Source: Lachancea thermotolerans CBS 6340 (Eukaryota; Ascomycota; Saccharomycetes; Saccharomycetales; Saccharomycetaceae). Taken from it: 64,000 bases of DNA. Shown piece by piece: positions 51,908-62,595 of this stretch. The notes under the pieces are model-generated. The model was not told where the DNA came from, made no database searches, and saw only the letters and a program-made list of their open reading frames with translations. How positions within the stretch are numbered: position 1 is the first letter of the stretch; every line of letters begins with the position of its first letter. The translations under genes and the position numbers were made by a program. The DNA lies in the NCBI RefSeq assembly GCF_000142805.1, contig NC_013081.1:1-64000 (forward strand). The letters are read 5' to 3'.

Positions 51908-51912
51908 TTTTT
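51908..51912 (+). terminator. Pol III terminator of tRNA-Leu
   Basis: TTTTT beginning four bases after the discriminator base. Confidence 0.75.
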
Positions 51913-54184
51913 CCTGGCACACAACACATATCACGTGAGAAGATCTTGCGGAGCTGATCGACGCGAGTTTATACAATAATTTGAGGTTGTAGCCAGCTTT
52001 TAAGGTTTCTGCAGGTGCTGCATTCTGCTATCAGTTGAGAATTTATTAAGCTGTGGTAATGACATTGAAATATTAGACACTCGCACAGATTTAAAAACAA
52101 ACCTTTCAGTTTGGGTTGATTGCAACTGGAGGGCTTTTCGAAATGTCTAATAAGAGACTAATGGAACTCAGGTCAAGTTCTACCACATCAAATCATAGGA
52201 AAAAAGCAACAGCCTTGGAATGTTGCACTTCAGTCTCACTTCATTAGGAGCCTTTGATAGGCGCAGGATAGTCGTAAGTGCAGAAGTGTTCTTAAGGGGA
52301 CTGCCTCTGCTAACCTGCCCTTCTAATGAACTCAACACTGAATTAGAATCTGATGTTACTAACGATGCTTAGGCTTAATCCCTTCTTGTGGCGTCTGCTA
52401 GAACCCCCTGTATTTTTTCTTTATAGAATATGCTCGAGAATGCTTGTTTCCTCACACGCAGACAGCATCCAAAATCACAGACATTAGGATCAAGCTGCGA
52501 TATTTTCGTTGGTTTTTATCACAACCTGTCTGGTTTTGCTCCACGAAATTAACTGGAAATTTTCAAAGGAATGATGCGTTATAAGAAGGTTAGCACATGA
52601 CTCTAATGTATATTCCGGTGTTTGCCTTTGAGGCAAATACCGGAATATAACTTGCCAAAAGATACTACTATCAATTTTCTCTTCAATATATTGAGATTGA
52701 GTCCAGGGATATTTTGGTCAGGCGAATTTTAAATACAGGCTTCTCAAGGGGGCACATTAACCATTAGAAACTAAACACCTAATAAAGACTATATTATAAC
52801 TATTGTGGCTGCCCTTACGTTGTATTTTAGAACAATCACGCGATTTTTCGACTTTAATTCATGAGAAGAAATATTGGGTGGAGCGTAAAGCATCGAATTT
52901 GTGCTGTGAGTCTGCATCTTAAGAGAAAGGGACTAATATGAATTTTTACCACCACACCACCCGGCTTGATCATATTCTACTTTATTAATGTTAAAAAGTC
53001 ACCCCTTACTGTTTAAGTCCAATGATGTTTTCTGTATAATAGCCTCTTTCGCAAGAATCTTGAAATTAAAATTCTTGTGTTGATTATTGTTGTCAGACAG
53101 GTTAATTTTTCTGATTTAGAATTATGGAAAAGACGCTCAAATCCTCCGAGTTAGAATTTGACTCTTTTTCTTGTAATGATCTCTTGAATTTTTGAGCTTT
53201 TATTTGTTAGTACTTTATTTCAAGTGCAAGGTTTATCTTCCGCAGTTTGGTGTCTTTTCTCAGTTGCTTCTGGACTGCGACCTGATATGATTTTGTCATA
53301 ACGTGGAATGGAGCGTCCTCCAGCACAAGGACAGTTATTGGAAGGCATACTGAGACCAATAAATCAATAATTTAATACTGCCACAAGAAATGTTCCAGAA
53401 CTCAAAGGAAAATACAAGACCGTCTAATTTGTTCCACTTTCTGGCACAATTTTCGTCGAAAAAAAAATCCTCTTCTTAATTGCTGCAAAACCAATCACAG
53501 TTTTGCTTGTTGCCCTCTGGTTTAAGTTTACGGGGCTTTAAAAAAAGATAATAGTTTCATTTCAAGTTTGGTCGAACAGCAATGCCACTCTTTATAACGA
53601 CATGCTTGGCAAGTTGTAAAGTACCAATTTGCAGTCGCTTTGCAAAGCTGTGAAACCATGCTTTAATTGGAACGCGTTAACATGTCAGCTAGTATTTTTC
53701 TGGATTTGGAGATAAAAACTGCTTCGAAATTCTTCGTAGCTGCTTTCCTCTCCATTTACCCTTATCGAGTGCCCGTTCCTCATAAAAAAAGATGGCGATT
53801 TACTACATAATACTAAGAACAGAAGCAGAAATTCAGAAGATTGACGTTTTTTAAAAGGATTTTGTAAATATGTTTTGACCATTAATCACACTGAACTTCA
53901 AATAACAACCATTATATGTATTTCACTGCACTTGAATAAAATTGCCCATTATTAGGATATACAGAAAAGGTGCAAAACAGAATATTACCAAACGAGTTAA
54001 ACGCATAAAATGCCTCTAGCATGTTCAAAGAAAACATCAAAAAAGTCAGGACAGCTCAGTCTATGATATTCATAAAATCTGGCGTTAGTAAGAAAAAGCG
54101 GCCGAAGTACTTCAAGGCAACACTAGAAATGTGGCCAAAACCGTTCACCCAGCCTTTATGTGGATACGTGTCCTACAAACTTCA
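51913..54184. other. Long gene-free stretch, 2.3 kb
   Basis: Apart from the hairpin at 52609-52649 nothing is recognised. The DNA is AT-rich and open frames are short. No long terminal repeats were found beside the tRNA gene. Confidence 0.45.
52609..52649. repeat. 41-nt hairpin with 19-bp arms and 3-nt loop
   Basis: Arms 52609-52627 and 52631-52649 are inverted copies with one mismatch (a G-T pair as RNA), loop TTG. The arms contain CCGG and GGCAAA cores. It stands alone in a 2.3-kb gene-free region. It could be a regulator site, a transcribed hairpin or a terminator; function unknown. Confidence 0.75.
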
Positions 54185-55843
54185 TTAGTTGGCATATCGA
54201 GATTTGCCCCGCATTCTAGGACCAAATTTATAAAAGAAAAACGGGATGACTGCTAAACCGATAGAACAAAATCCTATAAGAGATGAACCCCATGCTACTG
54301 GATATTCCTCACTACCAAGCTTTTCATACATTGCTCTTCCAAATAGAGGAAATGCGCATGCAAAAACAGATCGACAGAACCCGTTGCTCGCAAATACTGA
54401 AGCTAGGTAGCGTGGGTAACAGAAGGCGAGATAAGCAAAAGCAGATTGAAACAGATTGAAAACGTTTATCACAAAAAATACCTCTGCAATTATAGGTAAT
54501 ATCCAGTGAACTCTAGCTGTCCAGCCAAACATAAATAAGGAGAGTGGTAATGCCCAACAAACAGCCATGGAGAGTGGTAAAAAATCTTCCGGGGTAAATG
54601 TGTTATTTTTGAACTTAGGCCCAATGTATTTTGCCAGATAAACTAGCAAAGCTGCGTAGGCTAACAGACACCCTATGCAAAATCCCAAAAATGCAAGACC
54701 CATTTCAACTAAGGTAAAATTGTAAATTCCAATAAAAACCAAGGGAAAAGCCTCGAAAAACAAGTAAAAAGCGCCATAACACACGGCAATGTAAATGTCA
54801 AAGGCAAGAACTGCGGGCTCTAGCGCCATTATCAAAAATGGTCTAACGAATAGTTCCTTCATAAACGATGTAGCTTTAATTTCAGCATCTACACGCTCTT
54901 GCCTAGTATAATATCTTAGATCACCTGTCTCTTTTCTAACGCGCACAGCGTGCCGATGTAAAATGTTTTGATGCTGGGTTTCTGGAAAAAATACCACAAG
55001 TAATATTAATGTTGCAGCACTAATCCACATTAGGAGCCAAAAATCATATCTCCAACCCTTAGCTTGAACCATTGCCGCGCCGAGCAGCGGCGCAACAACA
55101 GGTGCCGCAACTGCACCTATAGCCCAGAGCCCAATGAAAACCGACACAATTTCGGGTTTTATAATATCCCCCATAGTACCACCGCCAGTTGCCAATGACG
55201 GCGAGCACAAAACACCGGAAATAAAGCGGATTACCAAAAGCCCGCCAATATTCTTAACTGTTGCAGCTCCAACTTGAAACAACATGAAAAAAAACAAAGT
55301 AACAATATATATCTGCTGCCTTCCAACGCTAGCAACCTCCGAGAGCGGCGAGAAAACTATAGGTCCTAACCCATATCCCAGCACATACAAGGATAAATTT
55401 AGCGTCCCGACAACATGACCTACGCCAAACTCATGTTGGATGTATTCCTGGCCTGGTGTGTATATCGAAGCACCCATATAAGTTGCGCAGGTTAGCAGCA
55501 TGACCTGGAAAACCACAAATCCTTTTTTTAAGCGGCTCCAATTCAACGGATTTTCACAGTCCTTTGGCCCGTTCCAGTCTACCAGAAAAGTGTCTTTCTC
55601 TTGTATATTTGGACCAGAGCTATGGCTAGAGCTTTCATAGATAGACCTCTCAAGGTCACAACTTGGTTTTGGCACATCCCACAAGCTTGTATTAGTAGCT
55701 TGCTGCGCAAAATTTGAATCAAGCGCCACTAGGTGGAAGCGCTCCAAAACGTCAAGCAAGAAGATATTTTTGAAGCTCTTTTTGTACATCTTGACTATAT
55801 GCTCTTTTGATTGTTTAGAAGCCAGAAAACAAAACGCTTTCAT
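54185..55843 (-). CDS. Multidrug MFS transporter Flr1-like (DHA1)
   Basis: 552 aa from the ATG at 55843; the frame opens to a TTG at 55939. An inner ATG at 55789 lines up with the start of S. cerevisiae Flr1 (MYKKSFKNIFLLDVLE) and may be the real start. Features are those of Flr1: DWNGPKDCENPLNW before TM1, TYMGASIYTPGQEYIQ, LNLSLYVLGYGLGP, GVLCSPSLATGGGT, and FFFPETQH-like and GNGFCR-like segments later, with twelve membrane spans. Flr1 exports fluconazole, benomyl and other compounds and is Yap1-controlled; no clear Yap1 site was found upstream here. Divergent from the Agp3-like permease. Confidence 0.92.
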   Translation of the reverse strand: MKAFCFLASKQSKEHIVKMYKKSFKNIFLLDVLERFHLVALDSNFAQQATNTSLWDVPKPSCDLERSIYESSSHSSGPNIQEKDTFLVDWNGPKDCENPLNWSRLKKGFVVFQVMLLTCATYMGASIYTPGQEYIQHEFGVGHVVGTLNLSLYVLGYGLGPIVFSPLSEVASVGRQQIYIVTLFFFMLFQVGAATVKNIGGLLVIRFISGVLCSPSLATGGGTMGDIIKPEIVSVFIGLWAIGAVAAPVVAPLLGAAMVQAKGWRYDFWLLMWISAATLILLVVFFPETQHQNILHRHAVRVRKETGDLRYYTRQERVDAEIKATSFMKELFVRPFLIMALEPAVLAFDIYIAVCYGAFYLFFEAFPLVFIGIYNFTLVEMGLAFLGFCIGCLLAYAALLVYLAKYIGPKFKNNTFTPEDFLPLSMAVCWALPLSLFMFGWTARVHWILPIIAEVFFVINVFNLFQSAFAYLAFCYPRYLASVFASNGFCRSVFACAFPLFGRAMYEKLGSEEYPVAWGSSLIGFCSIGLAVIPFFFYKFGPRMRGKSRYAN

Positions 55844-57108
55844 ATATTTATGCCTCAGCTGTGCCCGGTTTTGAAGGAATTTGCCCTTCTCGTCTTCGTC
55901 GCCTGCTGAGTAATAATATTTCGCTAAGATTGTCTCCAAGTCAATGAGGACGCAAGAACCCCAACCCCTTTTCCCAGGCTTTCATCCCCAGCCTTGATTG
56001 CGGGCACGGCTGAGTTTTAAAGGGACTGACTCTGCTTTTCGTTGTTGTCATAGCATCTAATGATTATATAACAATAACATTTCAAGTAAGTTGAGCGAGA
56101 TTTCATAATACGGGGAGTATTGAGATGTCGGAGTCACGTGATTGTAATTGACAAAATGGCAGCAGTGGCTGGCTGCTACTTGGACGGCTTATTTAAATTA
56201 GCGATGCAGGCATCTTTCACAGAACAGCGGGAAGAGCTTAAAAAATTAAAGACAGCTCAAACATCGTGCAGAAAAACTTCTTAACAAAGCGTGTTTCACG
56301 AGAAACATAACAAACCAACAATGTGGTCAAGATCACGTTGCTTTACAATCCATAATCTTCACATTTGTGTTTGATTTGCTGTAATGCTCTCAAGGCTCCC
56401 ATTTTATGAACCTCACAGTCCTCTTTGAGCAAGTAATGCCAAAAACTCGATGCCTGCTCTTTCACATATGTTTTCCTTCCGCGTTTTGAGCGCGAGTTTG
56501 AAGAACATGCCAAGCCAGCCTTGCCATCTATTAGTGTCAAGCGTTGATTTCCATTTGGGTTCTAGGCCATATATTTGCAAGTGTTCTGGTTAGCAAGGGA
56601 TAGAAAGATCCAAATTCCCCAATTGCAGAGATGCGGCTTGGCAACCAAGATTGTTTTATCTTGCGTGAAATTCCCGCTAGCAACTCAAGTTATACCTATC
56701 AATTCTCGGCGCTGAAACGAAACTTCATTGGCTAGAATTGTGCTAGATTGAAGATAGGCTGCATAATACTATCACTAATTAATCGCGATAAACGCATTGC
56801 AGATCTCTGTTAGGTCACTGATAACGCAGTTGATACCCAGAGAACGTGAATAATTAACTATGGCCAATCAAGATTCTTTGAAACACAGTCTCAACACTTT
56901 TCATGCTCTAGAATTTCGATAACAAGCACACTGACTTTCCTTATCCGAAGAGGACGTAATCAAAAGTATAAAGCCATTATCATCGGTTCTCGAGTTACGA
57001 GATAAAATGAAAAATGCGAACGTTCTGCAAAACTGACAATATATTAGAGCGGCTAATAATTTAGCATTTCTTAATGTCAGCAACAAAAAATGAATAGAGC
57101 TTGAAAGA
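55844..57108. other. Divergent intergenic region, FLR1 / amino-acid permease
   Basis: No supported gene. A TCACGTGA E-box lies at about 56143-56150, which could bind Cbf1 or a related factor. Poly-A and short frames are otherwise unremarkable. Confidence 0.45.
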
Positions 57109-58680
57109 ATGCCAAAGGAGAACGATAAAACACACGGCTCCGCAAGCATCGTTTCTGCTGAATCTGTGGACTCAACCGGATATGTTGTCAACGCGAAAGG
57201 CGAAGTTCTTTTGAGCAATGGCTTGAAACCGGGGCTAAAGAACCGAATGATCAACTTAATGGCAATTTGTGGCATTATAGGGCCTGGAGTATTTGTGGGC
57301 ATGGGATCTATGCTTAAAAGCAGCGGTGGTGCTGGGCTTTTGGCAGGGTTTGCCATAGTAGGTGTCCTCTGCATGTACATGATGCTCAGCGTTGGCGAGC
57401 TGAATTCAACTTTCGACTTTAATTTCTGCAAGCACGGAACACGCTTTGTCTCCCCAGGCTTTGGTGCAGCACTGGCGCTGGCTTATGTTGTATTATGGAT
57501 CACAAACCTTATTTCTGAATATACTTCATTGACAAGTATATGCGAAACTTACACAGACAAAGTGCCAACTTATGGTTGGTTCTTGATCTTTTGGGCTTTT
57601 TTCACTCTATTTCAACTTTTAGATGTAACAGCATATGGTGAATCGGAATATATTTTGGGATTCCTCAAGCTTGGTTTCATAACGGCATTTTATGTGTTTG
57701 CCATTGTATACGCCTCTGGAGGTGTTCCAAATAACAAACCAGACAATCCATTTGGGAAACACCCATTAGTAGATGGCTTTAAAGGTATCGCTAATTCCTT
57801 TGTTTTTGCAGGGGTATTTTTGAGTGGTATTGAAAGTGTTTCAATTTTTGCAAGTGAGTCTAGGAACCCTGCGAAAGCTATACCAGTCGCTGTTAGAAGC
57901 ACAGTAATACGAATTTTCTACGTTTATTTTGGAATCTCAATCGCATACGGAATTACAGTCTCACCAACTGATGCCGCTTTAAGTGATCCTCATAAATCAA
58001 TGAAAGCACCAATGACAATAGCGCTCACAAACGCAGGTTGGGTTAATGGAAAATACCTGATAACAACAATTATTCTCGTGACATGTATATCTTCGATTAA
58101 CTCTGCCATTTTTTTGGCATCGCGGTCATTATTCACTTGGAGCGAAATGGGAATGGGCCCTAAAATATTTACGAAAACTAACAAAAAAGGGGTCCCCTAT
58201 GTTGCTGTTCATTTTTGCCACTTGTTTGGGTTTCTCTCCATCTTAAGCTATTCAGCTGGGTCCTCAGTGGCTTATAACTATGTGGTCAATGTTGCGGGAG
58301 TTTGTGCTTTCATTGTTTGGACGAGTATCTCCTTTATTCATTTACGCTTTAGAAGAGGCTGGGTCAAGCAAAGCAAGCCTCTCAGTGATTTAGGATTTGT
58401 GGCGCCACTTTTCCCGTGGATCAACATCGTCGGGATAACTTTAGGAACAATTCTTGTTCTTGTTCAAGGTTGGTCTTCATTCTGTCCATGGGACAAAAAA
58501 GCTTTTATCGACGGTTATATCATGCTCCCTGTATTCTTTCTAGTTTGGGGCTTGTATGATTTGGTTTTGCTCAAAACAAAAATTATCAAAAGTTCGGAAA
58601 TGGATTTTGAAAGCGATAGAAAATTGGACTTGGATGCTCTTAAGAAAGAGACCAGTGTTGTAATTGTTGAAGGAGAATAG
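57109..58680 (+). CDS. Amino-acid permease, Agp3-like
   Basis: 523-aa plasma-membrane permease of the yeast amino-acid transporter family with about twelve membrane segments. The first membrane region LKNRMINLMAICGIIGPGVF corresponds to the family's GGxIGxG substrate-binding helix. GESEYILGFLKLGFITAFY, GIESVSIFASESRNPAKAIP and ILVTCISSINSAIFLASRSL follow as in Agp3. Agp3 is a low-affinity permease used under nitrogen limitation. GPGVF in place of GTG in TM1 is shared with Agp3 (GPG). Start at the ATG at 57109; C-terminal tail acidic. No damage seen. Confidence 0.88.
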   Translation: MPKENDKTHGSASIVSAESVDSTGYVVNAKGEVLLSNGLKPGLKNRMINLMAICGIIGPGVFVGMGSMLKSSGGAGLLAGFAIVGVLCMYMMLSVGELNSTFDFNFCKHGTRFVSPGFGAALALAYVVLWITNLISEYTSLTSICETYTDKVPTYGWFLIFWAFFTLFQLLDVTAYGESEYILGFLKLGFITAFYVFAIVYASGGVPNNKPDNPFGKHPLVDGFKGIANSFVFAGVFLSGIESVSIFASESRNPAKAIPVAVRSTVIRIFYVYFGISIAYGITVSPTDAALSDPHKSMKAPMTIALTNAGWVNGKYLITTIILVTCISSINSAIFLASRSLFTWSEMGMGPKIFTKTNKKGVPYVAVHFCHLFGFLSILSYSAGSSVAYNYVVNVAGVCAFIVWTSISFIHLRFRRGWVKQSKPLSDLGFVAPLFPWINIVGITLGTILVLVQGWSSFCPWDKKAFIDGYIMLPVFFLVWGLYDLVLLKTKIIKSSEMDFESDRKLDLDALKKETSVVIVEGE

Positions 58681-59673
58681 ATAATATTTTGGGAGTTATA
58701 AGGAGGAAAGAAAGAATGAAGCTAATTTTCAATGCAAAAAATTTCTATATCATTGAAGCTCATTGCAAGCGTTTAAACAGCAGTGAGAGATGTCGCTTCA
58801 CTATGGAGATATCATGAACAAATTTAGTTTTTCTATCAGATTTTAATTTTATAGTATCCTTGAATTCATGAATACATTGTTTGCCAGAATTATTTTTCCT
58901 CTAATCTCTGGTACTTTTAACACATCAAAAGTCCGGCGTTTGCTTTAATGAGATTTTGCAAACAATTTCTTCGAAAGAGGACAGAATACAAGAAAAATTG
59001 ATAGTAAGGATCCTGTAGCCTGCCAACATCACAATATTAAGGCAACTTCTAAATTTTCGAAACAATTTTCAGTTACTCATAGGATACCAGTGAGGAGACA
59101 ACCTGAGATGAAAACCATGTTTTAATAATTTAGGCGGGCCTGTCGCCGTTTTTCAAATATTTTTTTCAAACAGCAATTTCAACCTTTGGAGAACGGGCAG
59201 AAAAAGACTTCTTTATAGGATTATTATTGCAGATGACACAACAGCAACAACGCCAAATTGCCTAAATTACAACCAGGCTTTGGTTGAGCATATGACCTTT
59301 TGTTGTGTGACTGTTAATCCCATTAGATTATGAGAGTTTTCTTAAAAATTGAATATCAAAGAGCTATGAGTTTATAAGTCAATCGCCAGTATTGTAATTG
59401 CTAACAACTTCAAAGCCCGAATTACTTTTCTCAAGTTGGAAGTGATTACCCATTAATACGCCACACTTGAAAGTAACTTCCAAATGACCATGAACTCTGT
59501 TGATCAACAACTTTAAATCGTCTTAATTCCCTGTTTGATGAAGAATGGACTCCATTTTCTTTTTCAGTTGGAAGTTATTAAGTTTGCGTAAAATATTGAT
59601 GATGGCATCACTGTCAGAATTTCGTTTCTATGAAACGATAACATTGCTTTCAGGAACAGCCACAAAACATGTT
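58681..59673. other. Convergent gene-free stretch, 1 kb
   Basis: AT-rich and without supported frames. It separates the Agp3-like gene from the 3' end of the BIO5 relic. Confidence 0.45.
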
Positions 59674-61346
59674 TCAAATGATAATTATTGTCCCAATTAA
59701 CAGTGCAACCGCACCATAAACTACTGTTACGTAGTTCATATTATTTGCGGAAACTGGAAGACTATAAGGAAATGACAGAAATATCAAACAAAACAAAGCC
59801 CATAAAATGGTTAGCACATTGGGAATTTGACCAATTTTGCTACAGACCGGAACACGGCCTAGATTCACGCCCAGAACATTAAGCTTGCTCTTTGCTCGTT
59901 CGTAAAACTCACGCTTTCCAATCAAAAGAACAATTAAGCAGGGAACAGCATAAGTTAGTAGAAGTAAGGTTATGCATGCACTTATAATTGCATTAAATGC
60001 TGTTGAAGACCCCATGAAAATGCACCCAATTATTGCGACACATAATTGAGAAAACAGATGAGCATTGAGCGGCGCTCTGAGCTTGGAGTTGACAGTACCA
60101 AAAAAGCCCATTGTCTTCTTACAAACAGGCCTTGTTGTAGTTACTTGTGAAAAGTCCTTTCCCAAACTCCAGAGTATCCGGCTTTGCCACGTAACGCTAG
60201 CAATCCCACATAAAGCCCCTGTTAAAATACAACAACATTGCATGAGAACACTCAAATTTCTGTTCCCAGTGGCTTGATAATAAATCTCAAGAATAGGTAA
60301 AATAGACTCCGTAACCTTTTCAGTGTCAGTAACACAAAAGAACATGCCGATCGCATAAGTGAAACTTGTTAAGAACCCGATTATAATTGTTGATAGTATT
60401 GCTTGGGGAACCAAAGTTGTGGAAGCTTTGTAGCCGACCTCATCGACCATATGAGTCGCAGAATCAATACCTGCAAATGCCCATAAGGGATTAATTAACC
60501 CAACAACAAAAGCCATTCCCGAAGAGCTCCATCCGGTTGTGTTTCTGAACTGACCAAATATGTCAGAAGATTTTGGCCAGGAGATATCCGAATAGTTGCT
60601 TCTGGACACCAAAGATATAACGAATGTGATCAGATAAGTGAAAAGTGAAATATAAAGGCCAAACCGAGATAGTGCAGGCAAGATCTTTGACCAGCAACCA
60701 AGAATTGTCAGGAGGAAATTCAGCAACTCATAAACCACGAAAACGTGCCAGTGTTTGAGTTCGTAACTTGCGTGGAGAAGTGAATAAACGCCGAGAATAC
60801 TCAAGGCCAAAGAGGAAAACACGCTGGCAGTCGTGAAAACTGCACCAAAGTAGTTTAATAAACCTACTGCGAGGGCAAGGGAAGTTTAAAAAAAGAATTA
60901 ACACTAACGTTTGTGGTTGTACATGCCCATTCGAGGTTCTTTTCTTCGGCTTCTAGCTGAGTTTCAGCATCTTCAGTAAAAGAATTAGGCGCAGATAAAG
61001 ACACTAACCCTGTACTAACAGGTTCAGCTTCATCTTTCTCCAGAAGCTTCAACACCCAAAAACTCGGTCCACTGCTACTTGGTAGAACAGACGCAAACTC
61101 TGCCAAGGACCAGCCACACATGAAAGTGAAAAACACGCCAATTATCAACCCATATAAAATAAGTAGCGGCCCCCCACTTGAAAGTCCAACCACGAGTGAT
61201 GATGACACACCTAGCCACGAATTCGTCAGAGAGAAGGCAATTCCTAGAAGTGATTTCCATTTGAAGTTTTTGAGTAGCTTTGTACCATGCTCAGAGCTTA
61301 GAAGCACCGTGGAATGCGTCCGAACTTCGGCAGCTTTTAGTGACAT
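59674..61346 (-). pseudogene. KAPA permease Bio5 relative, one frameshift
   Basis: Yeast Bio5 imports 7-keto-8-aminopelargonate for biotin synthesis. The first part starts at the ATG at 61346 (frame open to a TTG at 61445). It contains FKWKSLLGIAFSLTNSWLG, SSGGPLLILYGLIIG and SGPSFWVLKLLEKDE, then NVSVNSFFK, and ends at a stop near 60864. From just below 60885 the family continues in another frame: SLALAVGLLNYFGAVFTTAS, ELKHWHVFVVYE, NTTGWSSSGMAFVVGL, FAGIDSATHMVDEVGY, FFCVTDTEKVTESILPI, GNRNLSVLMQCCC, CIFMGSSTAFNAII, FLSFPYSLPV, to a TGA at 59674. The frame changes in the T3A7 run at 60885-60894 (+), consistent with one lost base. No other damage is visible. The neighbouring genes BIO4 and BIO3 and a Vhr1-type site upstream support the identity. 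Confidence 0.93.
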
Positions 61347-61524
61347 GTGTGTTCTTTGTTTCCAGATTTTTGTAGTTCTAACTTCATCCTGTTGAGAAGT
61401 GCACCAAAAGGGTGTTTTGAAAAGCGTCTTAAGTACTCTATTCAATTTCGTTCAAATCCGCGTTGTTGATATAGCTATTGGATACTGAGCGGCTGATTCT
61501 AAATAACGTGCAGCTAAAAACATT

Positions 61525-61542
61525 AATCACCCAAACATGACT
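61525..61542. promoter_or_regulatory. Vhr1-type biotin response element upstream of BIO5
   Basis: AATCA-N8-TGACT, an exact fit to the published S. cerevisiae Vhr1 element AATCA-N8-TGAYT, about 180 bp upstream of the BIO5 ATG at 61346 and just past the BIO4 stop. In S. cerevisiae this element drives BIO5 and VHT1 under low biotin. Confidence 0.7.
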
Positions 61543-61564
61543 CTTGGTGACTCAAATTCACTTT

Positions 61565-62230
61565 TTACGAAAATGTGGCTAAATTAGGAATGCCATCAAG
61601 GGCAGTAACGAAGTCTTCGTCTGTAGAACAATGATCGACTTCTGCTATGATTCTTCTTCCATACCGCTGCAAAACCTTGACATTTCCAGGGTTCCTTTTA
61701 CCGTTTAGGATACAGCCCAAGATATGGTTTTCGAGATTAGCAGCACACAAGTGTTCGAGCGTAAGCAGCATGTGGTTGAGTGTCCCTAGACCACTTCTTC
61801 CAACAACAACGATTTTGACAGGCCTGTTTGTAGATCCAATCAGATGTTTTATGAGATCCGTCGTTATGTGAAGTTCTTTCGTTAGAGGTACGTAGACTCC
61901 ACCGGCCCCTTCAATAACTAAAGGACAGTCTGTATTTTGCCCCGGTATGTGAAAATCGGATAGCTGTATGTCCACAGTTGGTTCGTACTCCATGGCTGCC
62001 AAAGGGCTTAATGGCTTTTGCAGTGCGTATCTTGGCTCAAAGATATGCGGCTCGTGTCTTTGGCCAGCACATAGCTGTTCTATGGTTGCTGTGTCACCAA
62101 CATCAGATTCCAGGCCAGTCTGAACGGGCTTCCAGTAATTCGCTTCCCATTTTTGAACTAGTAAGGCGCTAACAAACGTTTTTCCGACATCAGTGTCTGT
62201 TCCAGTCACAAAAATAATAGGGGAACTCAT
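61565..62230 (-). CDS. Dethiobiotin synthetase
   Basis: 221-aa enzyme that forms dethiobiotin from 7,8-diaminopelargonate, CO2 and ATP, the step after BIO3. The P-loop GTDTDVGKT is at residues 10-18; WKPVQTGL is the substrate/Mg segment; [12 protein letters not shown] is the family signature; [20 protein letters not shown] follows. The C-terminus is near the usual length for yeast Bio4. Start at the ATG at 62230. Divergent from BIO3 by 365 bp, the same arrangement as in S. cerevisiae. Confidence 0.96.
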   Translation of the reverse strand: MSSPIIFVTGTDTDVGKTFVSALLVQKWEANYWKPVQTGLESDVGDTATIEQLCAGQRHEPHIFEPRYALQKPLSPLAAMEYEPTVDIQLSDFHIPGQNTDCPLVIEGAGGVYVPLTKELHITTDLIKHLIGSTNRPVKIVVVGRSGLGTLNHMLLTLEHLCAANLENHILGCILNGKRNPGNVKVLQRYGRRIIAEVDHCSTDEDFVTALDGIPNLATFS

Positions 62231-62393
62231 TGAATGTGTTCGAGGGGCTTTCTTCTCGATAGTGAATGAGGAATAAGTATCATGCCACTGATCTTCCTTT
62301 TAATATCACCATTTGTAGCTTTAAAGACCTTGATTTGTTGGTAACCTGTATATGTGCCTCAATTTTTTTTTTTTAAAAAAATAGCATCTAATG

Positions 62394-62411
62394 AATCACT
62401 TTGGCATGATT
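62394..62411. promoter_or_regulatory. Vhr1-type biotin response element between BIO4 and BIO3
   Basis: AATCA-N8-TGATT, an exact fit to AATCA-N8-TGAYT on both strands. It lies 164 bp before the BIO4 start and 185 bp before the BIO3 start, so it could serve both. Confidence 0.65.
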
Positions 62412-62523
62412 CAACAATGATTCAAAGATAGTGTAGGCTTGATTCAAGATGAGGCGACTCATAAAAGCTTTCCTGCTGCGAGAAACGGAAAAAAAGCTGG
62501 TTACTGATAATCAGGCTCAAAGG

Positions 62524-62530
62524 TATAAAT
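62524..62530 (+). promoter_or_regulatory. TATA box of BIO3
   Basis: TATAAAT ending 66 bp before the ATG at 62596. Confidence 0.5.
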
Positions 62531-62595
62531 GAGCGCCTGTTGAGTGGAAGGGCGTTTTCTGCTCGATCTCCAAAGCTTCCCAACCTCACCAAAAG

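Larger units (their letters stand above)
62231..62595. promoter_or_regulatory. Divergent BIO4-BIO3 promoter
   Basis: 365 bp. It holds a Vhr1-type element at 62394-62411, a T12/A7 poly tract near 62362-62380, several TGATTCA repeats (about 62407-62445) and a BIO3 TATA box at 62524-62530. Confidence 0.7.

Noticed and set aside
51928-51936. ATCACGTG matching yeast centromere element I, and a similar GTCACGTG near 56143
   Set aside because: Neither is followed by an AT-rich 80-160 bp stretch and an element-III-like sequence; ordinary E-boxes are more likely.
61347-61445. Extended N-terminus for the BIO5 relic from a TTG
   Set aside because: TTG is an unlikely yeast start; the ATG at 61346 lies before the first conserved membrane segment.
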